From Ardenticatenaceae bacterium (GTDB lineage Bacteria; Chloroflexota; Anaerolineae; Promineifilales; Promineifilaceae): a stretch of 64,000 bases of DNA. The DNA lies in the NCBI GenBank assembly GCA_020634565.1, contig JACKBN010000009.1:124001-188000 (forward strand), read 5' to 3'. Both the position numbers and the translations under genes were made by a program. The notes below the pieces were generated by a model, which did no database searches, had not been told where the DNA came from, and was given only the letters and a program-made list of their open reading frames with translations. Below, one piece after another: positions 27,675 to 36,488 of the stretch (positions are counted from its first letter, which is position 1; each line of letters starts with the position of its first letter).

Positions 27675-28930
27675 AGCACCTGACCCTCCTGGCGCTCGGC
27701 TCGCGCGGCGATGTCTTCCCCAACGTGGTTTTGGGCGCAGCCTTGCAGCAAGCCGGTTTCCAGGTGCGGCTCATCACCTTTGAGAATTTCGCGCCGTTGG
27801 CGGCTCAATTTAACCTCGATTTTGCCGCCATACCTGGCGATGCCGAAGCATTGCTGGCCAGCAGTGGCGGGCTGGCGCTGCTGGAATCGGGGCAAAATAT
27901 TCTCAAGCAGTACCGGGCGCTGCGCCAAACCTTCTGGCAGCTTACCGATGGCATCACCACCCTGCTTTCCCAGCCGCACCTGTGGCAGACGGACGGCATC
28001 ATCAACCAACTGCCGCTGAGTTTGTACGGCCGTTCCCTCACCGAAAAGCTGCACATTCCCCTCATCAACGTCGCCGTCATTCCCATGCTGCGCACCCGCA
28101 CCTTCCCCATGGTCGCTTTTCCCGACTGGCCCGCTGTTTTGCCTGGCTACAATGCCATCAGTTACCGGCTGGCGGAGCAGCTCGTCTGGTCCGGCTTTCG
28201 CCAATCGGTGAACCAGTGGCGGCAGCAGGTGTTGGGGCTGAAGAAACGGCCGTTCCTCGGCAGCCTCGCCGCACTGAACCAGACGCCTACCCTGCTCGGC
28301 TTCAGCCCGCACATCGTGCCCCGCCCGGCAGATTGGCAGCCGAACGTCCAGTACACCGGCTACTGGCTGCCAGCAGAGCCAGATTGGTCGCCGCCCGACG
28401 CACTGGTGCAATTTTTGGACGACGGCCCGCCACCGATTCTGGTGAGCTTTGGCAGCATGGCCGTGCGCGATCCGCAGCGGCTGACGGCGTTGGTTCTGCA
28501 AGCGGCGCAGCTCGCCGGGCAGCGACTCATCTTGCAAAGCGGCTGGGCTGGTTTAGGGCAACAAGAGTTACCAAACACTGTTTTTGCGCTCGATTACGCG
28601 CCGTACCGCTGGCTGTTCCCGCGACTGGCGGCGGTGGTGCACCACGGCGGTTCCGGCACAACCGGCTTTGGCTTTTGGGCGGGCATCCCCAACATTCTCA
28701 CACCGTTTTTGTTTGACCAATATTTTTGGGGCCAGCGAATTCAGGCGTTGGGCGTGGGGCCAGCGGCCATCCCGCAAAAGGCACTCACGGCAGAAAAGCT
28801 AGCAGCGGCTATGACAACGGCCGTTTCCAACCAACCCATGCGCCAAAAAGCGGCCGTTCTTGGTGAAAAAATCAGGCAGGAAGATGGCATCGGAACGGCC
28901 GTACACCTCATCAAGCAGCTGATTCTCTAA
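27671..28930 (+). CDS. MGT-like glycosyltransferase (GT1 family)
   Basis: About 419 aa with GT-B fold features. The N-terminal LLALGSRGDVFPNVVLGAAL resembles the sterol/macrolide glucosyltransferase start. A C-terminal donor-binding region (VVHHGGSGTTGFGFWAGIP, then PFLFDQYFWG) is typical of UDP-sugar-using enzymes such as sterol glucosyltransferases and macrolide glycosyltransferases. The ATG overlaps the stop of the phosphotransferase by 4 bp. The acceptor is unknown. Glycosylation of lipids, carotenoids or antibiotics is known in the family. Confidence 0.82.
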   Translation: MKHLTLLALGSRGDVFPNVVLGAALQQAGFQVRLITFENFAPLAAQFNLDFAAIPGDAEALLASSGGLALLESGQNILKQYRALRQTFWQLTDGITTLLSQPHLWQTDGIINQLPLSLYGRSLTEKLHIPLINVAVIPMLRTRTFPMVAFPDWPAVLPGYNAISYRLAEQLVWSGFRQSVNQWRQQVLGLKKRPFLGSLAALNQTPTLLGFSPHIVPRPADWQPNVQYTGYWLPAEPDWSPPDALVQFLDDGPPPILVSFGSMAVRDPQRLTALVLQAAQLAGQRLILQSGWAGLGQQELPNTVFALDYAPYRWLFPRLAAVVHHGGSGTTGFGFWAGIPNILTPFLFDQYFWGQRIQALGVGPAAIPQKALTAEKLAAAMTTAVSNQPMRQKAAVLGEKIRQEDGIGTAVHLIKQLIL

Positions 28931-28951
28931 CTTTTTCCCGGAGGAAAACCC

Positions 28952-29209
28952 ATGAAAAGCGAAAATGCGCTCGTGCGATTGATTGTGAATGCGCTGGCAG
29001 GCACCCTGATTGGTGGGCTGCTGGTGGGGCTATTGGGGATGCTCTTTGCTGGCGGCGATGGCTTTCTCAATGGTTTCATCCTCGGCGCTGTTTTTGGTTT
29101 TCTGGGCGGGTTAGCCACGCCCTCTACCCGGCTGGCCAATGCGCTCTGGTTCACCCGCGGCCTCTACCGCCACACCGAACAGCGCGAAGAAGACAAGTAC
29201 GAACGCTAA
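28952..29209 (+). CDS. Small Gly-rich two-TM membrane protein
   Basis: An 85-aa protein 21 bp after the glycosyltransferase, with GGAGG upstream of the ATG. Two hydrophobic segments rich in Gly (NALAGTLIGGLLVGLLGML and NGFILGAVFGFLGGLA) resemble glycine-zipper membrane proteins. A short charged tail ends in EQREEDKYER. No function recognised. Its position suggests co-transcription with the phosphotransferase-glycosyltransferase pair. Confidence 0.6.
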   Translation: MKSENALVRLIVNALAGTLIGGLLVGLLGMLFAGGDGFLNGFILGAVFGFLGGLATPSTRLANALWFTRGLYRHTEQREEDKYER

Positions 29210-29246
29210 TCGCTGACAACCTTTCTGCCCGGCTGATTTTTCAGGC

Positions 29247-29297
29247 TTGACAAAGTGTAATTTTTACACTATTATGACTTCGTGTAATTTGCACACG
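29247..29297 (+). promoter_or_regulatory. Sigma-70 promoter with palindromic operators for the phosphatase-kinase pair
   Basis: TTGACA (29247-29252) and TATTAT (29270-29275) are 17 bp apart. The spacer holds a perfect palindrome AGTGTAA-TTT-TTACACT (29254-29270). A second, related one lies just downstream (CGTGT-N7-ACACG, 29281-29297). The first would block RNA polymerase directly if bound, so repression is likely. The regulator is unknown. Confidence 0.7.
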
Positions 29298-29352
29298 AAT
29301 AGCGATTGTAAGTCGGATTGACAACCCGACCTACCTTTATGAAGGAGCCTGA

Positions 29353-30096
29353 ATGATCAGCCACGCCACGATTGTGGGCCGCGCCCACCGCTTGATGCAG
29401 CACAACTGCCAGGATTTTGCCGCCACCGCCAACCCCGCACCACACCTCGCCATCGGTATTGTGTGTGACGGCTGTGGCAGCAAGTTTAAGGAAAACGGCC
29501 GTTCCCACACCTCCCACAACGAAACCGGCGCCAACCTGCTCGGCCAGTTTGCCCTCGACTTTCTCAGCCAAAAATTGACGGAGTTGCCCACACCAATCTG
29601 CCCGGAGATGCTAGAAACCGCGCTGGCCGATTTGCACCTAGCAGCTCTCACTTTCCTGCATCATCTGGCCGCCCATTTCCCCAAAACAAGCCGTCGCGAA
29701 TTCATTGCCACACGTTTACTGACCACGCTCGTTGGTTTTGTGCATACGCCGGAAACGGCCGTATTCTTTTGGCAAGGGGATGGGTATTTGGTGGCAGACG
29801 GCCGTATTCAACCGCTGCAAAGCAACAACCAGCCCGACTATTTGGCCTACCAACTGCTCCAGCCCAATCCCGACCAAACCAACTTCCAGCTCGCCTTTGT
29901 CCCCCAGCCTGACCAACTGGGCTGGATCACCGTGGGCACCGACGGCTGGTCAGCACCTTTACTTGAGCAGCTCAATGAACCACGTTCGGCGCTGACCTTG
30001 CAGCGCTGGCTCAACGTTCAATCCCAACAGCGCGGCCAGTTTGACGATGATGGAGCAGTAGCCATTTGGCACAAGGAAATGATGAATGGTGAATAA
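29353..30096 (+). CDS. PP2C-type protein phosphatase
   Basis: A 247-aa protein related to PP2C Ser/Thr phosphatases. It has an NCQDF motif near residue 18 and CDGCGS (about 38-43) in place of the classical DGMG metal-binding motif. The later region QGDGYLVADGRI is typical of the family. It is followed by a kinase-like gene, so the two probably set the phosphorylation state of shared targets, as in TerY-P-type systems. A strong promoter with palindromic operators lies upstream. Confidence 0.75.
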   Translation: MISHATIVGRAHRLMQHNCQDFAATANPAPHLAIGIVCDGCGSKFKENGRSHTSHNETGANLLGQFALDFLSQKLTELPTPICPEMLETALADLHLAALTFLHHLAAHFPKTSRREFIATRLLTTLVGFVHTPETAVFFWQGDGYLVADGRIQPLQSNNQPDYLAYQLLQPNPDQTNFQLAFVPQPDQLGWITVGTDGWSAPLLEQLNEPRSALTLQRWLNVQSQQRGQFDDDGAVAIWHKEMMNGE

Positions 30097-30098
30097 TT

Positions 30099-30145
30099 AA
30101 TCGTAAATTGTGAATGGGGACGTTCACAGTTCACCATTTACAATT
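30099..30145. repeat. Imperfect mirrored hairpin between phosphatase and kinase genes
   Basis: The stretch 30099-30120 (AATCGTAAATTGTGAA and on) is an imperfect reverse complement of 30121-30145 (TTCACAGTTCACCATTTACAA). It belongs to the same style of low-complexity hairpin found at several other gene boundaries here. Confidence 0.4.
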
Positions 30146-30162
30146 CAAAGTTCACAACTAAC

Positions 30163-31971
30163 ATGACACACACAATCTACATCCAAAACCAACGTTACCA
30201 ACTCGATGCCGCCGACCTGATTCAGTCTGGCGGCGAGGGGATGGTGTTTGGGCTGGGCAATACGGCCGTAAAACTGTACCACCAACCCTCAGCCCGCTAT
30301 CAAACCAAGCTGAACCATTGGTTTACCCAGCAGTGGCAACTACCTCCAGACGTTTTGGCCCCGTGCGCCCCCGTCCAGGATAAAAAAGGGCAGCTCATCG
30401 GCCTGCAAATGGCCAAGCTACCTGCCCACGCCCAACCCATCAAGCGACTCAGCCAGCCCAACTTCTGGCAGCAGCACGCCCTGCGCACCGGGCAAATTGT
30501 GCCCCTGCTCCAGCGACTGCACCAAACGCTCAACCGCCTGCATCAATTACAAATCGTGGTTGGCGACCTCAACGAGAACAACATTTTTTTTACGCCGCCC
30601 GGCCCAAATGGCAGCGAAGCCTTCTGGATCGACGTGGATAGCTACCAATTTGGCAGCTTCCCCTGCCCGGTAGCGATGCCGGCCTTCCTCGACCCAACGC
30701 TTTATCATGTAAGCAATTTTGGCGAACGGCCGTACTTCACTCCGCTCACCGACTGGTACGCCTACGCCGTTTTGCTGGTAAAAAGTTTGCTGCAAGTGCA
30801 TCCTTACGGCGGCATGCACCGGCAGCACAAAACCATCCAGGCGCGCGCCACAGCAGGCGTCAGCCTGTTCGACAGCGATGTCACTTTGCCACCTAACGTC
30901 CACCCGCCCGAAACGCTGTCTGACGACTTGCTGCATCATCTGCACACTATTTTTGCGCGCGGCGAACGACGGCCGTTTCCCGCCCATCTGCTGCAACAAT
31001 ACGCCCAAAATTTGCGCACCTGCCCCCATTGCGGCCTGGATTTCCCTGCGAACCGGCGCGGTTGCCCGGCGTGCAGCCATCCCACGCCCGTGCCCACCCA
31101 GCCCATCAGCGCCGCTGGTCCACGCACCCTGCTGCGCGTGGATGGCTTTATCGAGGCGGTTTTTGGGCAGCCAAACGGCCGTCTGCTCATCATCTACCGG
31201 CAGGGGGAGCAGGTACGATTGGTACGCGCGGGCATCGGTGGCGTCATCAGCGATGTGGCGCTGTTCAGCGGCCAGCCGGGCTACCGCTTTGGCGCGTTCA
31301 CCCTGCCCAACGGCCACGATTTTCTGGTGGTCAATCCGCCTCACCGCCCCCAACTTTTGTTGCTGGACATCCACACGGCGCAGCCCCAACAAGTGACTCT
31401 TTTAGAGACGGCGCTGTTTAAAAACACGGCCGTTTTCGCCACCACGCCCCATCATCTTTATCGCATCAGCGGCGGCTGGATTATGCGCGGCACGGTACGA
31501 GACGGCAGCTACCTGGAGGAACCAATCGGCACCGCCCACCAGGCGCAAACCCAACTTTTTGGCGATCCGCGCAGCGACCGCATTGCTGGGTTCCACCGCA
31601 TTTTTGCCCAGCACCGCTTTTTCACCATTGGCCCCGACGGCACGGAACGGCCGTTACCTGCCACCCAACCGCCCCACAGCCATCTCACCGAAGCGGCGCT
31701 CGCTTTTGCGCCCGACCGGATTGGCATCGTGCAAAGGTTGGCCGTGAACGGCCGTACGCACACCGATGTGCAAATCTTCAACGCGCAAGCACAGTGGCAA
31801 CAAAACTGGGATTTAGGCGAGGACGGCTGGGAAACGGCCGTTCACCAGTTCCCCTTCCTACAAACCCCATTTCCCCAACCGCTTGCCCCGAGCGACAAGC
31901 TCCATTTTCATCCAGCCGGTTGGCTCATCCAGCAGCCCCAGCAGCTCAACTTCTTGCCCCACAGCCGCTGA
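30163..31971 (+). CDS. Kinase-like protein with zinc ribbon and C-terminal propeller-like part
   Basis: 602 aa. Residues about 20-270 resemble a divergent Ser/Thr kinase: glycine loop SGGEGMVFGLGNTAVKLY with the ATP-binding Lys, catalytic loop VVGDLNENNIFF (GDL replacing HRD) and WIDVDSYQFG at the DFG position. Cys pairs at 287/290 and 301/304 (CPHC ... CPAC) form a zinc ribbon. The last 280 residues look like beta repeats (DGFIEAVFGQPNGRLLIIY). Kinase plus zinc ribbon next to PP2C matches two of the three parts of the TerY-P triad. No VWA protein is visible here. Activity needs testing because the canonical catalytic Asp context is altered. Confidence 0.7.
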   Translation: MTHTIYIQNQRYQLDAADLIQSGGEGMVFGLGNTAVKLYHQPSARYQTKLNHWFTQQWQLPPDVLAPCAPVQDKKGQLIGLQMAKLPAHAQPIKRLSQPNFWQQHALRTGQIVPLLQRLHQTLNRLHQLQIVVGDLNENNIFFTPPGPNGSEAFWIDVDSYQFGSFPCPVAMPAFLDPTLYHVSNFGERPYFTPLTDWYAYAVLLVKSLLQVHPYGGMHRQHKTIQARATAGVSLFDSDVTLPPNVHPPETLSDDLLHHLHTIFARGERRPFPAHLLQQYAQNLRTCPHCGLDFPANRRGCPACSHPTPVPTQPISAAGPRTLLRVDGFIEAVFGQPNGRLLIIYRQGEQVRLVRAGIGGVISDVALFSGQPGYRFGAFTLPNGHDFLVVNPPHRPQLLLLDIHTAQPQQVTLLETALFKNTAVFATTPHHLYRISGGWIMRGTVRDGSYLEEPIGTAHQAQTQLFGDPRSDRIAGFHRIFAQHRFFTIGPDGTERPLPATQPPHSHLTEAALAFAPDRIGIVQRLAVNGRTHTDVQIFNAQAQWQQNWDLGEDGWETAVHQFPFLQTPFPQPLAPSDKLHFHPAGWLIQQPQQLNFLPHSR

Positions 31972-31976
31972 TGCTT

Positions 31977-32028
31977 ATTTCCTCGGAAACTTTACAGTTT
32001 CCGGGGAAATACAGTTTGATGTTATAAT
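31977..32028 (+). promoter_or_regulatory. Hairpin after the kinase gene and -10 box of the cyclophilin gene
   Basis: ATTTCC-T-CGGAAACT (31977-31991) pairs with AGTTTCCG-G-GGAAAT (31996-32010) over a 4-nt loop. A TATAAT at 32023-32028 follows, about 60 bp before the cyclophilin ATG. No good -35 is seen. Confidence 0.45.
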
Positions 32029-32088
32029 CAAGGGAGAAAATTTGGCGGTCGGGAAACGGCCGTCCTAACTATACTTAGGAGAGTTTGA

Positions 32089-32571
32089 ATGGCTAAACAA
32101 TGGCAATCCCCCCCGGAAATGCAAATTGACCCTAAAAAAAGCTACGCAGTCTCGATGGAAACCAACAAAGGCACCATCGAAATTGAACTTTTTGCCGACG
32201 CTGCCCCCGTAACTGTTAACAACTTTGTCTTCCTGGCCCGTGAAGGTTTCTACGATGGCGTTACCTTCCATCGCGTGATCCCCAACTTCGTCATCCAGGG
32301 CGGCGACCCCACCGGCTCCGGTCGTGGTGGACCAGGCTACCGCTTCCAGGATGAGTTTAATGGCAATCCGCACAAGCACGGCACGGGCTATCTCTCGATG
32401 GCCAACGCTGGCCCCGGCACCAATGGTTCCCAGTTTTTCATCACCCACTCGCCACAACCGCATCTAGACGGCCGTCACACGGTCTTTGGCAAAGTCACCA
32501 GCGGCATGGATGTCGTCAACAGCATCAGACAAGGCGACCAAATGACCAGCGTCACCGTCTCTGAATCATAA
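32089..32571 (+). CDS. ppiA: Cyclophilin-type peptidyl-prolyl cis-trans isomerase
   Basis: A 160-aa cytosolic cyclophilin. It carries the family signature (FHRVIPNFVIQGGDPTGSG, about residues 60-78) and the GTGYLSMANAGPGTNGSQFFI active-site region split over residues 98-118. AGGAGAG five bases before the ATG supports the start. It catalyses proline isomerisation during folding. There is no signal peptide. A strong bidirectional terminator follows. Confidence 0.92.
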   Translation: MAKQWQSPPEMQIDPKKSYAVSMETNKGTIEIELFADAAPVTVNNFVFLAREGFYDGVTFHRVIPNFVIQGGDPTGSGRGGPGYRFQDEFNGNPHKHGTGYLSMANAGPGTNGSQFFITHSPQPHLDGRHTVFGKVTSGMDVVNSIRQGDQMTSVTVSES

Positions 32572-32593
32572 AACCAACGCTGAATCTAAGATC

Positions 32594-32628
32594 AAAAAAG
32601 GCCAGAGGGATTTTCTCTGGCCTTTTTA
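32594..32628. terminator. Bidirectional intrinsic terminator between cyclophilin and jag
   Basis: AAAAAGGCCAGAG and CTCTGGCCTTTTT form a perfect stem with a short loop, giving T runs in both directions between two convergent genes. Confidence 0.9.
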
Positions 32629-32646
32629 TTTACCTATTTTTGGCGG

Positions 32647-33435
32647 TTATTTTGGCAGGATGCGCACTTTGCGCCGCTTCCCTTCGCCGGAGCTTTGCGT
32701 GTAAACCTCATCGTTCTCACGCAAGGTCATGTGGATGATACGCCGCTCGTGCGGGGGCATCGGCTCCAGGCTCACAGGGCGACGGCGGGTAACAACTTTT
32801 TTGGCCATCCGTTCGGCCAAACGGGCCAACGCCTGCTGCCGACGCCGACGGTAGCCTTCAACATCTACCACAAAGGAGGCGCGTTTTTGCAGCTGGTTGC
32901 CCACCATGAGCCGCGAAAGATATTGCAGTGCGTTTAAAGTTTCTCCGCGGGGGCCAATGAGGGCACCCAAATCGTCCCCTTCAATGTCGAGAACATTTAC
33001 CTTGCGGCCAGTTAAATCATCTGGCTCAGAAACTGAAGCGGTGATTTCGGCATCAACACCTAGTTTATCCAACAAGGTGGTCACCACTTCCACAGCCATC
33101 GCTTTTTCCTCAGCGTCGGCTTCAATCACTTCTTCAGTGCTGCTGGTGGGTCTGGTTGGTTTCGGTTCAGCTTTTGGTGCTGGTTTGGGGGTGGGAGCGG
33201 CCGTTTTCGCCGCCGGTTGTGGTTTTGGTTTGGGTGGTGCCGGTGGCTCCTCAGAAACGAGTGTCACCAACCGCACAACAGCTTCGCGGCTACCAATACC
33301 TAATAGTCCTCGGCTTCCCTCATCAATCACATCAACAATCACTTCTGAACGATTGACACCTAACTTCTGCAAACCCGCCTCAATCGCCTTTTCGACATCC
33401 GCCCCCCGAACCTCGACTTCACGTTTATTGCTCAT
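32647..33435 (-). CDS. khpB: Jag/KhpB RNA-binding protein
   Basis: About 262 aa with the three-part Jag layout: an N-terminal Jag-N domain (EVEVRGADVEKAIEAGLQKL), an Ala/Pro-rich linker, a KH domain with GDDLGALIGPRGETL (about residues 158-172), and an R3H domain (EPMPPHERRIIHMTL) at the C terminus. AAGGGG upstream of 33435 supports this start. It binds RNA with KhpA in relatives and influences cell division and elongation. It is the last gene of the rpmH-rnpA-yidD-yidC-jag cluster. Confidence 0.88.
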   Translation of the reverse strand: MSNKREVEVRGADVEKAIEAGLQKLGVNRSEVIVDVIDEGSRGLLGIGSREAVVRLVTLVSEEPPAPPKPKPQPAAKTAAPTPKPAPKAEPKPTRPTSSTEEVIEADAEEKAMAVEVVTTLLDKLGVDAEITASVSEPDDLTGRKVNVLDIEGDDLGALIGPRGETLNALQYLSRLMVGNQLQKRASFVVDVEGYRRRRQQALARLAERMAKKVVTRRRPVSLEPMPPHERRIIHMTLRENDEVYTQSSGEGKRRKVRILPK

Positions 33436-33508
33436 ACAATCCCCTTTATTCTTGCTAAACACACCAGGCGACAAAAGTCAGCAAGCCACCTGGCTGGGCG
33501 TGTGAATA

Positions 33509-34441
33509 CTACCGCTTTGCCGACCGGCGCTTACGCTTGGATTGGCTCTGCTTTTTATTGTCACCCTGTGTAGCTTGATCTTTCGTTTCTTTTGATGGCC
33601 TATCAATAGACATTTCCGGCTCGGAAAAACTCGTTCCTCCCTTCAGGCCCATTGCTTTTAACTCTTTTTCTTGTGCCAATGCTTCTCGCTCGGCTTCCAT
33701 CACGCGCCGCGTATAAAAGCCTTGTGCAATACCAATCAAGTTGGACAACACAAAATAAATTGACAATCCAGATTGGAATGACAGAGAGAAGAAGCCAAAC
33801 ATGATTGGCATTGTGTACTGCATAGATTGGGTCATGGCGGCCGTAGGATCATCATTCTGCTCCTTGCCATTCCCCTTCTTGTTATTGCTCTTGCTGTCAT
33901 CCTTTTTAGCGGCGGCTGGCGTAGTCAACTTAGTCTGCAAGAACATGGTGACAAACACCAAAATTGGCAAAATATAGAGTGGATCTGGCTGGCCCAGATT
34001 AAGCCACAAGAAATTGCTTTTAATGGGCAATAAATTTGTCAAATCAATCCCAGGGTAAACTCGCTGGGTCAATTCAAACAATGCTTGCGGCGTGGAGCCC
34101 AAAACAAGACGCAACACCTGGAAAAGACCAAACAAGATAGGCATTGTGGCCAACAACGGCAAACAACCACTCAGGCTTTCGGCCGGGTTGTACCCAATCT
34201 TCTGAAACTCTTCCTGCATCTTTTGTGGATTGTCTTTGTATTTTTGCTGGATTGCCCGGATTTGTGGCTGCATTTCTTGCGTCTTGGCCATGCTGCGCTG
34301 CTGCCGCAAGTTCAACGGCAGCATCAAGATGCGCGTAAAGATGGTGAAGACCGTCAGGGCAAGAATAAAATTGTTGCCCAAAATATCATACAGCCAGAGC
34401 AGAGCATTCGTGATTGGGTTGATGATTAATAAATCCCACAT
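33509..34441 (-). CDS. yidC: YidC/Oxa1 membrane protein insertase
   Basis: 310 aa, the short Gram-positive-like form without the large periplasmic domain. The five-TM core includes FTIFTRILMLPLNLRQQRS (about residues 33-51), where Arg in the hydrophilic groove is conserved, and the SLSGCLPLLATMPILFGLF segment. The C-terminal tail is very basic (KKQSQSKRKRRSAKR), as in ribosome-binding YidC proteins. It inserts membrane proteins with or without SecYEG. The order with jag is conserved, but the usual neighbour yidD is separated by a lipoprotein gene. Confidence 0.92.
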   Translation of the reverse strand: MWDLLIINPITNALLWLYDILGNNFILALTVFTIFTRILMLPLNLRQQRSMAKTQEMQPQIRAIQQKYKDNPQKMQEEFQKIGYNPAESLSGCLPLLATMPILFGLFQVLRLVLGSTPQALFELTQRVYPGIDLTNLLPIKSNFLWLNLGQPDPLYILPILVFVTMFLQTKLTTPAAAKKDDSKSNNKKGNGKEQNDDPTAAMTQSMQYTMPIMFGFFSLSFQSGLSIYFVLSNLIGIAQGFYTRRVMEAEREALAQEKELKAMGLKGGTSFSEPEMSIDRPSKETKDQATQGDNKKQSQSKRKRRSAKR

Positions 34442-34546
34442 AAGGTGATTAAATCCTGTTTAAGGCAAAATACTCTTACTCAAAAAAGCATTTTGCCACC
34501 TTTTCGCTGCTTTAATAGTTCAAATTAAACACACAACAACAAGTTG

Positions 34547-35737
34547 CTATTCAGGCGGCTGATAGCTCCAGCTTAACCGCCCTTCTCCCAGGTCATAAGC
34601 CTGCAAAATACCAACTTCGCTTTGCAAAGCAATAATGATTTCTTCGCCAATAATCACGGGATCAGAAAAGAGCGGCGCAGGCGTTGTTACTTGCCATAGC
34701 TCATCGCCGTTAGCAGCGTCTAAAGCCACCAGCAAGCCTTCTTCGCTTTCTTCATTTCCCAAAGAGGCGACGTACACAACCCCATCCTGCACCACAGGGC
34801 TGGCTTGAATGGCGCCTTTAATTTGGGCTGGCGGATTTTGAGCAACACCGGCAACGGTATTCATGCTGTGCACACCGCTTTCCCATAAAACCTCACCATC
34901 AGCCGCATTCACGGCAAACACATTGCCGCTGCTGTCCCCAAAGTAGAGGTTGCCATCAGCCAATGCTGGAGCACTCCACACCCAATCGGTTGCTGATACG
35001 GACCACACTTCCTCGCCACTGTCGATATCAATGGCGTGAACTTCACGGTCATAGCTGGCAGCATATACCAGATTCGCCTCTGGATTAACAACCGGGCTGG
35101 CGGACATCGCGCCGCTTAGCTCTACAGACCAGATTTCACTGCCATCTTCAGCATTCACTGCATAAAGAAAACGGTCCAGTGAAGCGACAAAAATGGTGCC
35201 TTCATAATAGGTAGGCTTGGCCCAAATGGAGAACTCAGTGGGGAAACGCCACAGCTCTTCACCAGTTTCCCCTTCAAGCGCCAGCAAGAGATTGTCAGCC
35301 GTGGCCACGTAAGCCACACCATCTACCTGAATGGGTGCCGCCACGATACGGTCTGATGCCGAATCATCACGTACCCACAGCGTGCTAGGGGTGCTGCTGG
35401 TCACATCGAGGCCATAAATGGAAACAACGGTTCTGGGAGAGAAGAGACCTTGAGCTGCCCCAAAGTCACCGATAACAGCACGGCCGTTTTCCACGGAAGG
35501 GGGTGCATAAAAGAACAGGGCTGCATTTTCTGGCTTAAAGGACCAAAGCAAATCTTGGGTAGCTGCTTCCAGCCCTAGCACCCCATTGCCGTAGGCAACG
35601 TAGATGTTTTCGCCATCTGAAGACATACCGGGCCAGTTGGCGGCTATTGCACCGCGAGAACAGGACGTCAGTGCAAACGTCGCCAGGAGTAATAAAAGTA
35701 TCATGAGCCGCACAAACGGCCGTTTTGCAATGAACAA
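34547..35737 (-). CDS. PQQ-repeat (BamB-like) beta-propeller lipoprotein
   Basis: About 396 aa. A TTG at 35737 is the likely start: GGAGG (complement at 35744-35748) lies six bases before it and it gives a basic N terminus followed by a hydrophobic stretch and the lipobox FALTSC. The rest is seven or eight PQQ-type blades (ALEGETGEELWRFPTEF, AVNAEDGSEIWSVELSG, AIDIDSGEEVWSVS). BamB is the closest well-known shape, but Chloroflexota need not have a BAM complex. Its insertion between yidD and yidC suggests a role in membrane or surface protein assembly. Confidence 0.8.
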   Translation of the reverse strand: MFIAKRPFVRLMILLLLLATFALTSCSRGAIAANWPGMSSDGENIYVAYGNGVLGLEAATQDLLWSFKPENAALFFYAPPSVENGRAVIGDFGAAQGLFSPRTVVSIYGLDVTSSTPSTLWVRDDSASDRIVAAPIQVDGVAYVATADNLLLALEGETGEELWRFPTEFSIWAKPTYYEGTIFVASLDRFLYAVNAEDGSEIWSVELSGAMSASPVVNPEANLVYAASYDREVHAIDIDSGEEVWSVSATDWVWSAPALADGNLYFGDSSGNVFAVNAADGEVLWESGVHSMNTVAGVAQNPPAQIKGAIQASPVVQDGVVYVASLGNEESEEGLLVALDAANGDELWQVTTPAPLFSDPVIIGEEIIIALQSEVGILQAYDLGEGRLSWSYQPPE

Positions 35738-35793
35738 AGAGTGCCTCCGCAATATTTTGGTATAGAAGCTGCTCAGCTTAGCCCCAGACAAAC

Positions 35794-36003
35794 TTAGGGA
35801 ACTGGATCATACCCGCCTGGGTTGAAGGGATGGCAGCGGCTGATTCGTTTCAGCGCCATCCAGCCACCCTTTCGGAAACCATACTTTTCGATAGCTTCAT
35901 AACCGTAATGGGAACAAGTCGGGTAAAAGCGACAGCTCGGTGGGGTTACACGGGAGATAGTGCGCTGATATAAACGAATTAAAAATAAGGCAATTTTTTT
36001 CAT
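35794..36003 (-). CDS. yidD: YidD membrane protein insertion efficiency factor
   Basis: About 69 aa from the ATG at 36003. It has the YidD signature SCRFYPTCSHYGYEAIEKYG with its conserved Cys residues, an N-terminal amphipathic LIRLYQRTIS helix, and the end CHPFNPGGYDPVP. It assists YidC-dependent insertion. An alternative start 33 bases upstream has no better ribosome site. Confidence 0.93.
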   Translation of the reverse strand: MKKIALFLIRLYQRTISRVTPPSCRFYPTCSHYGYEAIEKYGFRKGGWMALKRISRCHPFNPGGYDPVP

Positions 36004-36111
36004 GCCAACATCATACACAATATCCGAAGAAAACATATTTAAATTAAATAAGATTTCCCCAGCTTATCTCATTTGTTAATCTGGCTTGCGACCCAGATCA
36101 CAGAAAATGCG

Positions 36112-36468
36112 TTACTCTTTACGTGCCGTACCAGCTAATAGTTTCGCCCGCGTTAATAAGTGCAAAACGGCCGTTTCCACCTCAGCAAAGGATGCCTGAG
36201 ACAGTTGCGGCCGTGCGATCCATACACAATCCCAACCCGGTTGAATTTCGTCTAAATGCAAACGAACCGCCTCGCGCAACATGCGACGAACCCGGTTTCG
36301 CACCACTGCCTGCCCCACACGCCGGCTGGCCACAAAAGCAAACCGGCTGGACTCCATCTGCCCCGCGTTTACCAGTAAAACGCAAAGCGGATGACGCCAG
36401 TTACGGCCTTGTTGCTGTACCTGAACAATATCAGCAGACCGCTTGAGGCGATGTAGCGATGGCAGCAT
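36112..36468 (-). CDS. rnpA: Ribonuclease P protein component
   Basis: A 118-aa basic protein with the RnpA signature FAFVASRRVGQAVVRNRVRR (about residues 43-62), which binds the pre-tRNA leader, preceded by the N-terminal LPSLHRLKRSADI. It lies 20 bp after rpmH, as in most bacteria. It partners the RNase P RNA, whose gene is not visible here. Confidence 0.93.
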   Translation of the reverse strand: MLPSLHRLKRSADIVQVQQQGRNWRHPLCVLLVNAGQMESSRFAFVASRRVGQAVVRNRVRRMLREAVRLHLDEIQPGWDCVWIARPQLSQASFAEVETAVLHLLTRAKLLAGTARKE

Positions 36469-36488
36469 ACATCAGACAACCGAGGGGT

